Assembly: GCF_017573505.1 (NCBI RefSeq)
Contig: NZ_JAGEOJ010000005.1
Coordinates: 1-64,000, forward strand
DNA length: 64,000 bases
From: Actinomadura barringtoniae
GTDB lineage: Bacteria; Actinomycetota; Actinomycetes; Streptosporangiales; Streptosporangiaceae
Direction: 5' to 3'
The translations under genes were made by a program, and so were the position numbers. The notes beneath the pieces are model-generated. The model was not told the origin of the DNA and did no database searches. It saw only the letters and a list, made by a program, of their open reading frames with translations. This document shows, one piece after another, positions 8,315 through 16,086 of the stretch (positions are counted from its first letter, which is position 1; each line of letters opens with the position of its first letter).

Positions 8315-8352
8315 CGGCCGTGTCCCCTCGGGCATCCGTGAGGACACGGCCG
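8315..8352. terminator. GGCCGTGTCC hairpin, second copy
   Basis: Perfect 11-bp arms, CGGCCGTGTCC and GGACACGGCCG, with a 16-base loop. It sits between the stop of protein C and the start of the 707-residue protein gene. The stem shares the GGCCGTGTCC core with the hairpin at 5319-5344, so both may be the same kind of partial terminator or processing signal. Confidence 0.55.
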
Positions 8353-8371
8353 GCTGGTCAGACGGCCCAGG

Positions 8372-9043
8372 TCACGGGCTGGTGATGGTCAGCTTGGGGG
8401 TGATCTCGAACTTGCCATCGAGCTCGATCGTGTCGCCCTGGTTGATCAGGTTCGGGTCGCAGAACTCGTTGACGTCCGCGATCGTCAGGTTGCTGGTGGT
8501 GACGCCGAGCAGCGCCGGGTCTCCCGCGGTCGCGGGGTTGGTGTAGGTCCCCTCGATCTGCCCGAAGCCGCCGCCGGGCCCGGTGATGTGCGCGACGCAG
8601 TCGTCGCTGCCCGTGAGGGTGGCCTTGACATTGGAGAGGTTGCCGCTGGTGACGCCGGTGGCCGAGTTGTACGAGACGGCGTTGAACGCCCAGGGCAGGC
8701 CCTGAAGGTCGAGCTTCAGGGTGATGCCCGACGGGCCGAGGCAGGCACCGTCAGGCGTGCTCGAGTCCGTCAGCGACACGCTGGTGAGGGAGCCGAGACC
8801 GGCACCGGACAGGCCGGAGCCGTTCTTGACCGTGCCCGTGGCGCTACCGGTGTCACAGCTGGCGGCGGCGCCGGTCTGGACGTCGCGCGCGACGACGGGG
8901 AGCTGGTAGTTGGTGCCGCTGATGCTGGTCCCGCCGCTGACGGTGAACGTCACGTCGTCGGCGCGGGCGGAGGTGGTCGTCAGGCTGACGGCGGCGGCCA
9001 TGACGGCGGCGGCGGCGAGGGTGTTCCTGGTGAGCTTTCGCAT
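8372..9043 (-). CDS. Secreted four-cysteine protein C
   Basis: A 223-residue exported protein with signal peptide (MRKLTRNTLAAAAVMAAAVS, cleavage after ARA) and the first gene of the secreted cluster. It shows the family marks most fully: SCDTGSATG, ACLGPSGITLKLDL, LPWAFNAVSYNSATG, VKATLTGSDDC, ITGPGGGFG, FCDPNLINQGD and terminal PKLTITSP. The four cysteines suggest two disulfides in a beta-sandwich. An AT-richer 230-base region upstream probably holds the promoter. Such proteins are known to me only as hypothetical. Confidence 0.77.
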   Translation of the reverse strand: MRKLTRNTLAAAAVMAAAVSLTTTSARADDVTFTVSGGTSISGTNYQLPVVARDVQTGAAASCDTGSATGTVKNGSGLSGAGLGSLTSVSLTDSSTPDGACLGPSGITLKLDLQGLPWAFNAVSYNSATGVTSGNLSNVKATLTGSDDCVAHITGPGGGFGQIEGTYTNPATAGDPALLGVTTSNLTIADVNEFCDPNLINQGDTIELDGKFEITPKLTITSP

Positions 9044-9272
9044 GTCAGTTCTTGTTCCCTTTCATGGGGGTGGCATTTTTCTCAATAAGGGATGGCTGAC
9101 CGTACATGGAATGCGACAGAGAGGTGATTTCCCTTCCCCTCGGAGATACTGTCCAGTAGGAACGTAATTCGCCGATCTGCCCAGCTCAAGGGGGTCAGGG
9201 TGGAAATCAAGAAGTTATCTGATAAATGTTTTGAAAATGTGTCGAGAGTTAGTTTTTGATCTTGCCTAATAC
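9044..9272 (-). promoter_or_regulatory. AT-richer leader region of the secreted cluster
   Basis: This non-coding gap separates the end of the MCE operon from protein C and is clearly richer in A and T than its surroundings. It contains the short palindrome TTATCTGATAA at about 9215-9225. It most likely holds the promoter of the secreted-protein genes, but I cannot name -35/-10 boxes with confidence. No hairpin ending the MCE transcript is obvious. Confidence 0.4.
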
Positions 9273-9791
9273 TCACTCCGAGCGGAAAGTATCGATGTCC
9301 TCGATCTTCCACTTGCCGGCGACGTGGATGGCGGTCACGGCGAATACGGCGGCCGAGTAGCTCGTCTGGTTCTTGTCGGTGCGGGTGTTGCGCTGATCGG
9401 CGAAGACCAGGAGGCGGGCGCGCGAGGAGGTGAGGCTCTTGACGGCCGAATCGGTGACCGTGGTCGTGAGGATCTGCTTCTGCTGCGGCGCCTGCTGCCG
9501 TACGAGCGCGAACATCTGGGCGTACTGCTGCACGGCCTTGCCCGTGAGGACGTCGGCCGCCGCCTTCTCGGTCTTTGCGGTGTCGGCGTAGTTGTAGGAG
9601 AAGACCGTGTTCACCGCGCTGGTGACCTGGCCCTTCACCTCGCTCGTCGCGCCGTTGTCGCTGAGGGCCGCGTTCCGGGCCGAGGAGCTTGAGGTGAGGG
9701 TGTCGGCGTGGGCAGCCGACCAGGCTGCCGTACCGCCGAGGGCGACGGTCGCGGCGGCCAGGGCGCCTAGGAGCTGGGTGCGTCGGTTCAT
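9273..9791 (-). CDS. Mce-associated protein, C-domain type
   Basis: A 172-residue secreted or membrane-anchored protein (signal-like MNRRTQLLGALAAATVALGG). Its mature part matches the C-terminal half of the 287-residue protein two genes upstream: FSYNYADTAKTEKAAADVLTGKA here against LSYSYADPAATQRAADAVLTGRA, then QQAPQQKQILTTTV against RLAPQQKLTLTTSV. It belongs to the Mce-associated (Mas) proteins, which support MCE transporters in actinobacteria; the fold is NTF2-like in related proteins. Its ATG overlaps the previous stop as ATGA. Last gene of the mce operon. Confidence 0.75.
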   Translation of the reverse strand: MNRRTQLLGALAAATVALGGTAAWSAAHADTLTSSSSARNAALSDNGATSEVKGQVTSAVNTVFSYNYADTAKTEKAAADVLTGKAVQQYAQMFALVRQQAPQQKQILTTTVTDSAVKSLTSSRARLLVFADQRNTRTDKNQTSYSAAVFAVTAIHVAGKWKIEDIDTFRSE

Positions 9792-10405
9792 GAGCCGGAG
9801 GTTCCCGTCGGTGCCTGCCCCAGGGCGGACAGCTTCCAGCCCGAGGACGTCTTGGTGAGCTGGCCGGCCAGGCGGCTGATGCGGTTGGTCGACTTGCCGT
9901 CCGCGCCTGTGACCGTGATGCGTACAGCGGCCATGACGGCGGCCTTGCCCGCGCGCGTGTCCAGCTCGGTCAGGCCGGATTCGAGGATGCGGGCCGTGGT
10001 CGTGGTCTTGTTCTTGGCGACCTCGCGCTCCAGGTCGGCACGGCCCTTCACGATCTGGTCGTAGAGCTCGGACGTGGTGGAGTCCTGCCACAGCCCGAGC
10101 CCCGCGGTCACGTTGCGGTAGTCGAGCGTGTTGAGGTTCGCGATCGCCTGGTCGGCGGTACGCAGGACGTCGTCGCGCGTCCGGCCGTACGCGATGGAGT
10201 CATCGTGCGAGGTGGAGTAGGCCGACCAGCCGAACCAGCCTGCGACCAGTGCGGCGACCACCGCGAGAGCGATGGCCGCGATCAGCACGTGGTCCCGGCC
10301 CTTGGCCGGCGCGGGAGCGGGATCGGGCGGGGTCTTGGGCTTCTCCTCGGCCTCGGCCGGTTCCTTCTTCTCGGCCACCGCGTCCGTCTTGGTCACCTCG
10401 TACAC
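9788..10405 (-). CDS. Mce-associated membrane protein, N-domain type
   Basis: A 205-residue protein with an acidic, Pro/Lys/Glu-rich cytoplasmic tail (residues 1-37), one membrane helix (VLIAAIALAVVAALVAGWFGW) and an outer domain typical of Mas proteins: ANLNTLDYRNVTAGLGLWQDSTTSELYDQI, a conserved 'tryptophan then ST.EL' region, and SGLTELDTRAGKAAVMAAV. It matches the N-terminal half of the 287-residue protein upstream. Start is GTG 10405, or GTG 10396 with better spacing from GGGG. It is coupled to the following gene by ATGA. Confidence 0.75.
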   Translation of the reverse strand: MYEVTKTDAVAEKKEPAEAEEKPKTPPDPAPAPAKGRDHVLIAAIALAVVAALVAGWFGWSAYSTSHDDSIAYGRTRDDVLRTADQAIANLNTLDYRNVTAGLGLWQDSTTSELYDQIVKGRADLEREVAKNKTTTTARILESGLTELDTRAGKAAVMAAVRITVTGADGKSTNRISRLAGQLTKTSSGWKLSALGQAPTGTSGS

Positions 10406-10409
10406 CCCT

Positions 10410-11273
10410 TCATGCCACGGTCAGTTCGCTGATCCGCCAGGCGCGGTCGTGGCGCGCGGTCACGACGAGCTGGGCGGTGGCGGTCTTGCCGGACGGATCT
10501 CCCGAACGCGTTGCCTTCTGGTCCAGGAAGACCAGGACCACGGCGGTGTCGCCGGTTCGCTTGACCGTTCCGGCGCGGACGACGCTGGTGGTCAGCGTGA
10601 GCTTCTGCTGAGGAGCGAGCCGTACGACCTCGCCGAACAGGCCTCGGTAGTCGCTCGCGGCCCGGCCCGTCAGGACGGCGTCGGCGGCTCGCTGGGTGGC
10701 GGCCGGGTCGGCGTAGGAGTACGACAGGACCTTGGTCAGCGCGGACGACACCGCGCTGATCGCCGGATCGGACGGCTGCTTGGCGGGCGCTCCGGCCGGG
10801 ACCGCGATCAGCGAGGTGACCCGCCAGTCGCCGGCCGGTGTACGGACCATCCCGGCCTGATACCGCTTGCGCTGCTCGCTGCCGTCCAACGCCGCCGCGC
10901 TGGTCACGCGAACGCGGACCGCGACCAGCACCGTGGCCTTGCCCGCGTGCAGATCCATGTCGGTGACGGCTAGGCCTGTGACCTGCCCGGACGCCGTCGT
11001 TCCCGCCTTGACGAACTTCGCGCGGGCGAACGGGCGGTCGCGCTGGAGCTGGTCGTGCAGCGTTCCGGTGGACGCCTCCAGCCAGCGCGACAGCGAGACG
11101 TCCACCTGGCCCGAGTCCATCGAGTTGAGCGCCGCGACCTGGCGGGCGGCCGTGCGGGCGACGAGGTCTCGTTCGGACGCGGCGTCGTTCTTGTGGTCTG
11201 AGGGCCACAGGAACCACACCGCCGTCGCCAGGATCGCGGCGGCGAGAGTGATGATCAAGGCCCGGAGCCTCAT
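10410..11273 (-). CDS. Mce-associated protein, fused two-domain form
   Basis: A 287-residue membrane-anchored protein: one N-terminal helix (ALIITLAAAILATAVWFLW), a first domain (AALNSMDSGQVDVSLSRWLEASTGTLHDQL) like the 205-residue neighbour, and a second domain (from about residue 170) like the 172-residue neighbour. The locus therefore encodes the same two domains once fused and once split. Mas proteins are thought to stabilise or regulate MCE complexes. The ATG lies four bases inside the mceF stop region, so translation is coupled. Confidence 0.75.
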   Translation of the reverse strand: MRLRALIITLAAAILATAVWFLWPSDHKNDAASERDLVARTAARQVAALNSMDSGQVDVSLSRWLEASTGTLHDQLQRDRPFARAKFVKAGTTASGQVTGLAVTDMDLHAGKATVLVAVRVRVTSAAALDGSEQRKRYQAGMVRTPAGDWRVTSLIAVPAGAPAKQPSDPAISAVSSALTKVLSYSYADPAATQRAADAVLTGRAASDYRGLFGEVVRLAPQQKLTLTTSVVRAGTVKRTGDTAVVLVFLDQKATRSGDPSGKTATAQLVVTARHDRAWRISELTVA

Positions 11274-12469
11274 GAGACGACTCCGCTGAGGCCGAGCATC
11301 TTCAGTACGTGGATCAGCTCGTTCCGACCGGCATCACCGGGCTGAACGGCGTCGGGCACGCCACGATGCGGGGCGTTGGCCGAGCCGCGCACGTTCATGC
11401 CGCTGCCCGGGCGTTCGGCACAGTGCGCGTTGGTGTTGAGCGGCGGTGCGGGGGTGAGGTTCTCGCCCTTGCGGTACTGCGTGCCGCCGTAGCCGCGCGT
11501 GCAGGGCTGCGGGTTGAAGAACGTGTTGACCAGCCCGAGCCGCAGAGATCCGTCCGCGACGATCGACGAACCCATCGCGGCGACCCTGGGCAGGTTGGAC
11601 AGCAGGTCCTCGATCCCGTCCAGCCGCATGTTGGTCAGCCGGGACGTGGTCAGCAGGTTGGCGAGCAACTGCCCGAAGCCCGGGTCGAGGTTGCGGACCA
11701 GGCGGTCCACCTCGCGTGCGGCCGACGGTGTGACGTCGATCAGGCGGCGGAAGTCCGCGTCAGAGTCGCGCAGCCCACGGGCGAACAGCCGGGAGTTGCT
11801 CGCGAACGCCTTGAGCGAGGCGGCCTCCTCGTTCTGCGTCCGCAGCACGTCGGTGCCGGTGTAGAGCAGGGCCCGGGTCGTCGGGAAGTTCTGGTCGGAG
11901 GTCTGGACGAAGCGTCCACCCGTGTCCAGGAGCTTCTGCAGGTGCGGGCCCTGCCCGGCGAACGCAAGGCCCAGCTCGTTGATGACCGTCTGCAGGTCGG
12001 TCAGCGGAACGGACGCGGTCAGGTCGTTGATGCTCTTGAGCGTCTCGGCTACCGGCGTGGGAGTCGTCGTGACGGTGCTCGGGAGCGAGACGCCGTTCGC
12101 CAGGAACGGGCCTGTCGCCGAGTCCGGCCGCAGGTCCACGTACTGCTCGCCGACCGCCGAACGATTGGCGACGATCGCCTTCAGGTCCCGGGGGATCTTC
12201 GGCGCCGACTTCTTGATGCGCAGGTCGGCGACCACACCGTCATGGGTGAGGGTCAGCTTGCCGACCTTGCCGACGACGATGCCCCGGTACGAGACGGCCG
12301 AGCCCTCGAAGAGGCCGCCGGTCGTGCTCAGCCCCAGCTTGACCGTGTAGTAGTCCCGCAGCCCGACATAGCGCCCGAGGTCGGCGTAGCCGGTCCCGAT
12401 GTAGCCGATCACCAGGACGGAGATGACCAGGAACGCGAGGATCTTGATCCGGGTGGCGACGGTCAGCAT
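11270..12469 (-). CDS. MCE family protein, sixth subunit (MceF-like)
   Basis: A 399-residue MCE protein: N-terminal helix (IKILAFLVISVLVIGYIGTGY), the MCE/MlaD domain at about 36-115 (GLFEGSAVSYRGIVVGKVGKL, then the AIVANRSAVGEQYVDL strand), then a long helical region and a Pro-rich end. Six different MCE proteins build a hexamer that ends in a lipid-carrying tunnel across the envelope. Position F is taken from order in the operon. It starts at ATG one base after the preceding stop. Confidence 0.88.
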   Translation of the reverse strand: MLTVATRIKILAFLVISVLVIGYIGTGYADLGRYVGLRDYYTVKLGLSTTGGLFEGSAVSYRGIVVGKVGKLTLTHDGVVADLRIKKSAPKIPRDLKAIVANRSAVGEQYVDLRPDSATGPFLANGVSLPSTVTTTPTPVAETLKSINDLTASVPLTDLQTVINELGLAFAGQGPHLQKLLDTGGRFVQTSDQNFPTTRALLYTGTDVLRTQNEEAASLKAFASNSRLFARGLRDSDADFRRLIDVTPSAAREVDRLVRNLDPGFGQLLANLLTTSRLTNMRLDGIEDLLSNLPRVAAMGSSIVADGSLRLGLVNTFFNPQPCTRGYGGTQYRKGENLTPAPPLNTNAHCAERPGSGMNVRGSANAPHRGVPDAVQPGDAGRNELIHVLKMLGLSGVVS

Positions 12470-12470
12470 G

Positions 12471-13721
12471 TCAGCTGCCCCCTTCGATCGGCGGGAGCGG
12501 CAGGGCGGGCTGGGTCTGCCGGTCGGACGGCGCCTTCCGCGGGCCCTTCTCCGGCGCGTTCGCGGGCGACGGCGACGGCGTCGACTGCGAAGGTGAGGGC
12601 GTCGGCGAGGGCGTTCCGTCGTCCGTCGGGCAAGGCTGCGGATTCGGTCCCTGCGGTGGGGACGGCGACGCGGCGAGCGCCCGCATCTGCGCCTGCTTCT
12701 TCTGGTCCTTCACTTCGACCGGCGGGATCACGCAGTCGTACCCGGGTGCGGCGATCACGGTCAGGTAGCCGTTCAGGTAGTCGCCCTTGATGCCCTTGCT
12801 CACCTCGTCGGTGAACGGGTAGGTGATGAGCACCTGCAGCGACTTCGGCAGATCCCGGCCGGCGTCGGACAGCTTGCGCAGGATCACCGACAGGTCGCGC
12901 AGGTCGGCGGCCGTGTTGTCCTTGCTCTGCGCGATGACCTTGGTCGCGACCTTCGACAGCTCGTCCAGGCTCGTCAGCATCTTCACCAGCCGGCCGCGCT
13001 GCTCCTCCAGCACCTTCAGACCGGGCGAGAGGTCGTCCAGGACGGTCGCGACCTGGCCTTTGCGGGACGCCACGGTCGACGACAGCCGGTTCAGGCCGTC
13101 CAGCGCGTCCACGATGGTCTGCCGGTTGGTGTTGAGCGTGCTGGTCAACGTGTTGAGCCGCTCCAACGCCGACCGGACCTCGGTCTCCCGGCCGCCGAGC
13201 GCCTTCTCCAGCTCCCGGTTGATGGTGCGGATCTGCTGGAGACCGCCGCCCGACAGCAGCATCGACAGCGCCCCGAACACCTCCTCGGTGTCGGCGTTCC
13301 GCGTCGCACGCGACATCGGGATCACCGCGCCGTTCGCCAAGGGCTGCGGCGAAGGCGAGGAAGTAGGAGCGGCCAGGCGGATGTACTTCTCCCCGAGCAG
13401 GCTCGACTGCTCCAGGTTGGCCGTGGCGTTCGCCGGGAGCCGCACCTTGCCGTTCACCACCAGCGTGACCTCGGCGTACCAGGCGTTCTTGGGCAGCGAG
13501 ACCTTCTTCACCCGCCCGACCGGCACGTCGTTCACCCGCACCGACGCCTGCGGCACGAGGTTGATGGCGTCCGGGAACTGCACCTTCACCGTGTACGGGT
13601 GGTCGCCCACGTCCGCCCCGCCCGGCAGCGGGATGTCCTCCACCGACATCGAGCAACCCGCCGAGAGCACCACCACCGACAACGCCGCCGACCACCCGGC
13701 GGCCATCCGGGACCAGCGCAT
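12471..13721 (-). CDS. MCE family lipoprotein, fifth subunit (MceE-like)
   Basis: A 416-residue MCE protein with a lipoprotein signal: SVVVLSAGC gives a lipobox with Cys at about residue 23, as expected for MceE subunits. The MCE domain follows (VRVNDVPVGRVKKVSL, then LLGEKYIRL), then a long helical tunnel region, and a Ser/Pro/Thr-rich tail ending QPALPLPPIEGGS. ATG 13721 is preceded by GGGAGGGAGGA and overlaps the previous TGA by one base (TGATG). Confidence 0.88.
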   Translation of the reverse strand: MRWSRMAAGWSAALSVVVLSAGCSMSVEDIPLPGGADVGDHPYTVKVQFPDAINLVPQASVRVNDVPVGRVKKVSLPKNAWYAEVTLVVNGKVRLPANATANLEQSSLLGEKYIRLAAPTSSPSPQPLANGAVIPMSRATRNADTEEVFGALSMLLSGGGLQQIRTINRELEKALGGRETEVRSALERLNTLTSTLNTNRQTIVDALDGLNRLSSTVASRKGQVATVLDDLSPGLKVLEEQRGRLVKMLTSLDELSKVATKVIAQSKDNTAADLRDLSVILRKLSDAGRDLPKSLQVLITYPFTDEVSKGIKGDYLNGYLTVIAAPGYDCVIPPVEVKDQKKQAQMRALAASPSPPQGPNPQPCPTDDGTPSPTPSPSQSTPSPSPANAPEKGPRKAPSDRQTQPALPLPPIEGGS

Positions 13722-14956
13722 CAACGTCCTCCCTCCCCCGCGTACACCGATCCGGCGGGCGGCAGCGGCAGCGCCGGAACCGTCCCGGCCTTGGCGGGCG
13801 GAACGGCGGCGAGCCGGTCGTAGTTGAGCTGGTCGCACTGGGTCTTCAGCACGCCGGTGGCCGCCGCGCACACCGGGCTCGGGTCGGCGCCAGAGGCGTC
13901 CACGCCAGGCTGGGACGTGCTGCCGAACGCCTTGGTGATCTCCAGGAGGTTGCCGCGGCTCATCAGCGTGCGGGTCTTCGGGTCGTAGGCGTTCAGCGCG
14001 TTCTGCAGGAGCAGCGGCGCGTTGTCGAGCGTCTCGGCGAGCGCCGCCCGCTGGTCGACGAGGATCTTGGTGATGTCGGCGAGCTTGTCGATGTTGCCGG
14101 TCAGCCGGTCGCGGTTCTCGCGGATGAAGTCGCGGACCTTGACCAGCGCCGTGCCGAGCAGCCGCAGCGCCGCGTCCAGGTCGTCGCGGTCGTCGGCGAG
14201 GAAGCCGCTGACGTCGGCGAGCTGCCGTTCGGCCTGCCGGATCTGCCCCTCGTTCGACTTCAGCATCGTGCTGAAGCGGTTGAGGTTGGCGAACGTGGCG
14301 TACAGGTCGTCGCTGGAGTCGGCGAGCGTCTGCGACGCCTTGCCGAGGTCCGCGATCGTGGTGTTGATCGCGCGCCCGTTGCCGTTCAGGTTGGCGGCGC
14401 CGGTATGGATCACGTCCGACAGGGCGCCGCGCGCGTTCGCGCCGTTCGGCCCGAGGTCGTTCGCGAACCGCCGGACGCTGTCGTAGAGCTGGTCGAGCTC
14501 CATCGGCGTCGCGGTCCGGGTGAGGTCGATGTCGGCGCCGTCGGTCATCTTCGCGCCGCCGGTGTAGGCCGGGGCGAGCTGCACGTAGCGGTCCGACACC
14601 AGGTTCGGCGCGATGATCACCGCGCGGGCGGCGGCCGGGACGTCCACCGACTTCTTCACCGACATGACGACCTCGACGGTCGAACCCGCCGGCTCGATGG
14701 AGTCGATGGAGCCGACCTTCACGCCGAGGATCCGCACGTCCGAGCCCGGATACACGCCGATCGCGGTCGCGAAGTGCGCGGTGACCTTGCGGCCCGGCTC
14801 GTGGGTCGCGGCCGGGATCACGACGGCCGCCACCGCCAGCACGACGATCACCAGGAACGCCTCGACGACGCGCACCCGGCGGTCGCGCATCGGCGACAAC
14901 AGCGAGGGCAGCTTCGTACGGCGCTTGTTCATCGGCGGAACAGGCGAGGTGGTCAT
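13721..14956 (-). CDS. MCE family protein, fourth subunit (MceD-like)
   Basis: A 411-residue MCE protein. After a basic leader comes a membrane helix (VEAFLVIVVLAVAAVVIPA), the MCE domain (SDVRILGVKVGSIDSIEPAG and PNLVSDRYVQLAPAY), the ELDQLYDSVRRFANDLG segment that starts the helical needle, and a Cys-containing C-terminus. ATG 14956 is chosen because GGGAGG lies just upstream and it overlaps the preceding stop as ATGA; ATG 14932 is a weaker option. It would assemble with the other five MCE subunits. Confidence 0.88.
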   Translation of the reverse strand: MTTSPVPPMNKRRTKLPSLLSPMRDRRVRVVEAFLVIVVLAVAAVVIPAATHEPGRKVTAHFATAIGVYPGSDVRILGVKVGSIDSIEPAGSTVEVVMSVKKSVDVPAAARAVIIAPNLVSDRYVQLAPAYTGGAKMTDGADIDLTRTATPMELDQLYDSVRRFANDLGPNGANARGALSDVIHTGAANLNGNGRAINTTIADLGKASQTLADSSDDLYATFANLNRFSTMLKSNEGQIRQAERQLADVSGFLADDRDDLDAALRLLGTALVKVRDFIRENRDRLTGNIDKLADITKILVDQRAALAETLDNAPLLLQNALNAYDPKTRTLMSRGNLLEITKAFGSTSQPGVDASGADPSPVCAAATGVLKTQCDQLNYDRLAAVPPAKAGTVPALPLPPAGSVYAGEGGR

Positions 14957-16086
14957 GAGCCGCCTCCCGTCAGGTGCGGCGGCTTGCAGCCGGTGGCCGG
15001 GCCTTCCCAGCGGCTGATGACGCCGGCGTCCGGGTTGCTCTTGATGTAGTCCTTGGGGACCGTGCCGCACAGGTAGCCGTCGATCCAGCGGCCGTTGCCG
15101 GTCGCGTTGCCGATGAGGCGGGTGTACGGGGCGGACACCTTGATGGCCTGTTCCAGGCTCTTCTGGTGGCGCATCAACGTGTCGGTGACACGGTCGAGGG
15201 CGTCCAGCATCGGGCCGAGCTGCCCCCTGTTGTCGTCGACGAGGTCCGACAGCGCCCGCGCCATCCGCTGCGTGGCGACCAGCAGCTCGTGGATGGCGTC
15301 GCGGCGCCGCCGCAGCTCGGCCAGCAGCAGGTTGCCGTCCTTGAACAGCACCTCGAACTGGGAGTTCTGGTCGGCGAGCGTTCCCGACAGCCGTTTGGTC
15401 CCGGCGAGCAGCGACTGCAGCTCGGCGTCGCGCGAGGCGATGGTCCGCGAGAGCTGCGACAGGCCGTTGAACGCCTTGCGCACGTCCGGCGGGGTGTCCT
15501 TGAACGTCTGCGAGATCGTCGTCAGGCTCTGCGCGAGGCGCGGGGTGTCGATGTCCTGGAAGGTCCGGCCGAGGTCCTCGAACGCGGTGGTCACGTCGTA
15601 CGGCGCGACCGTCCGGTCCAGCCCGATCGCCTGCTTCGGGTCCTGCTTGGCGGCGCCCAGCGGATCGAGCGACAGGTACTTCGACCCGAGCAGCGTCTTG
15701 ATCATGATCATGGCGGTGGAGCGGTCGCCGACCCAGGTGCCCTTGACGCGGAACGACACCTTGACCTTCGCGCCGTCCAGCGAGACGTCGGTGACCTTGC
15801 CGACCTTCACCCCGGCCACCCGCACCTCCTGGCCGGACTTCAGTCCGGCGGCCTCGCTGAAGTACGCGTGGTAGGTGACGCCGCCGCCGATGATCGGCAG
15901 GTCGTCCGCCCGGTAGGCGGTCATGCCGAAGAGCAGCAGCAACACCAGGCCGATCAGCGCGACCGGGATGGGGTTGCGCTCGCGCAGCGGCTTCCATCGC
16001 CGCCTGCGCTTCTTCAGCGGAGGCAGTTTCGCCGCGCCGGGCGTCGCGCCGGAGGGCGCACCGGAAGTGGCACCGGAGGTCGTCAT
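14953..16086 (-). CDS. MCE family protein, third subunit (MceC-like)
   Basis: A 377-residue MCE protein: a low-complexity Thr/Ser/Gly/Ala/Pro start, a basic KKRRRRW patch, a membrane helix (PVALIGLVLLLLFGMTAY), and an MCE domain (LKSGQEVRVAGVKVGKVTDV, then LLGSKYLSLDP). The distal part is helical (ALSDLVDDNRGQLGPMLDAL). ATG 16086 overlaps the upstream TGA by four bases. Unlike some MceC proteins it has only a modest tail, ending in HLTGGGS. Confidence 0.88.
   Translation of the reverse strand: MTTSGATSGAPSGATPGAAKLPPLKKRRRRWKPLRERNPIPVALIGLVLLLLFGMTAYRADDLPIIGGGVTYHAYFSEAAGLKSGQEVRVAGVKVGKVTDVSLDGAKVKVSFRVKGTWVGDRSTAMIMIKTLLGSKYLSLDPLGAAKQDPKQAIGLDRTVAPYDVTTAFEDLGRTFQDIDTPRLAQSLTTISQTFKDTPPDVRKAFNGLSQLSRTIASRDAELQSLLAGTKRLSGTLADQNSQFEVLFKDGNLLLAELRRRRDAIHELLVATQRMARALSDLVDDNRGQLGPMLDALDRVTDTLMRHQKSLEQAIKVSAPYTRLIGNATGNGRWIDGYLCGTVPKDYIKSNPDAGVISRWEGPATGCKPPHLTGGGS

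Noticed and set aside
11309..12790. A 493-codon plus-strand frame over mceF and mceE
   Set aside because: It mirrors the MCE coding frames, is rich in Arg/Gly/Asp/Val repeats, and has no ribosome site or domain.
13721..15997. Upstream extension of mceD to a 758-residue protein
   Set aside because: The extra part is out-of-frame mceC sequence. A GGGAGG site and ATGA overlap support the start at 14956.
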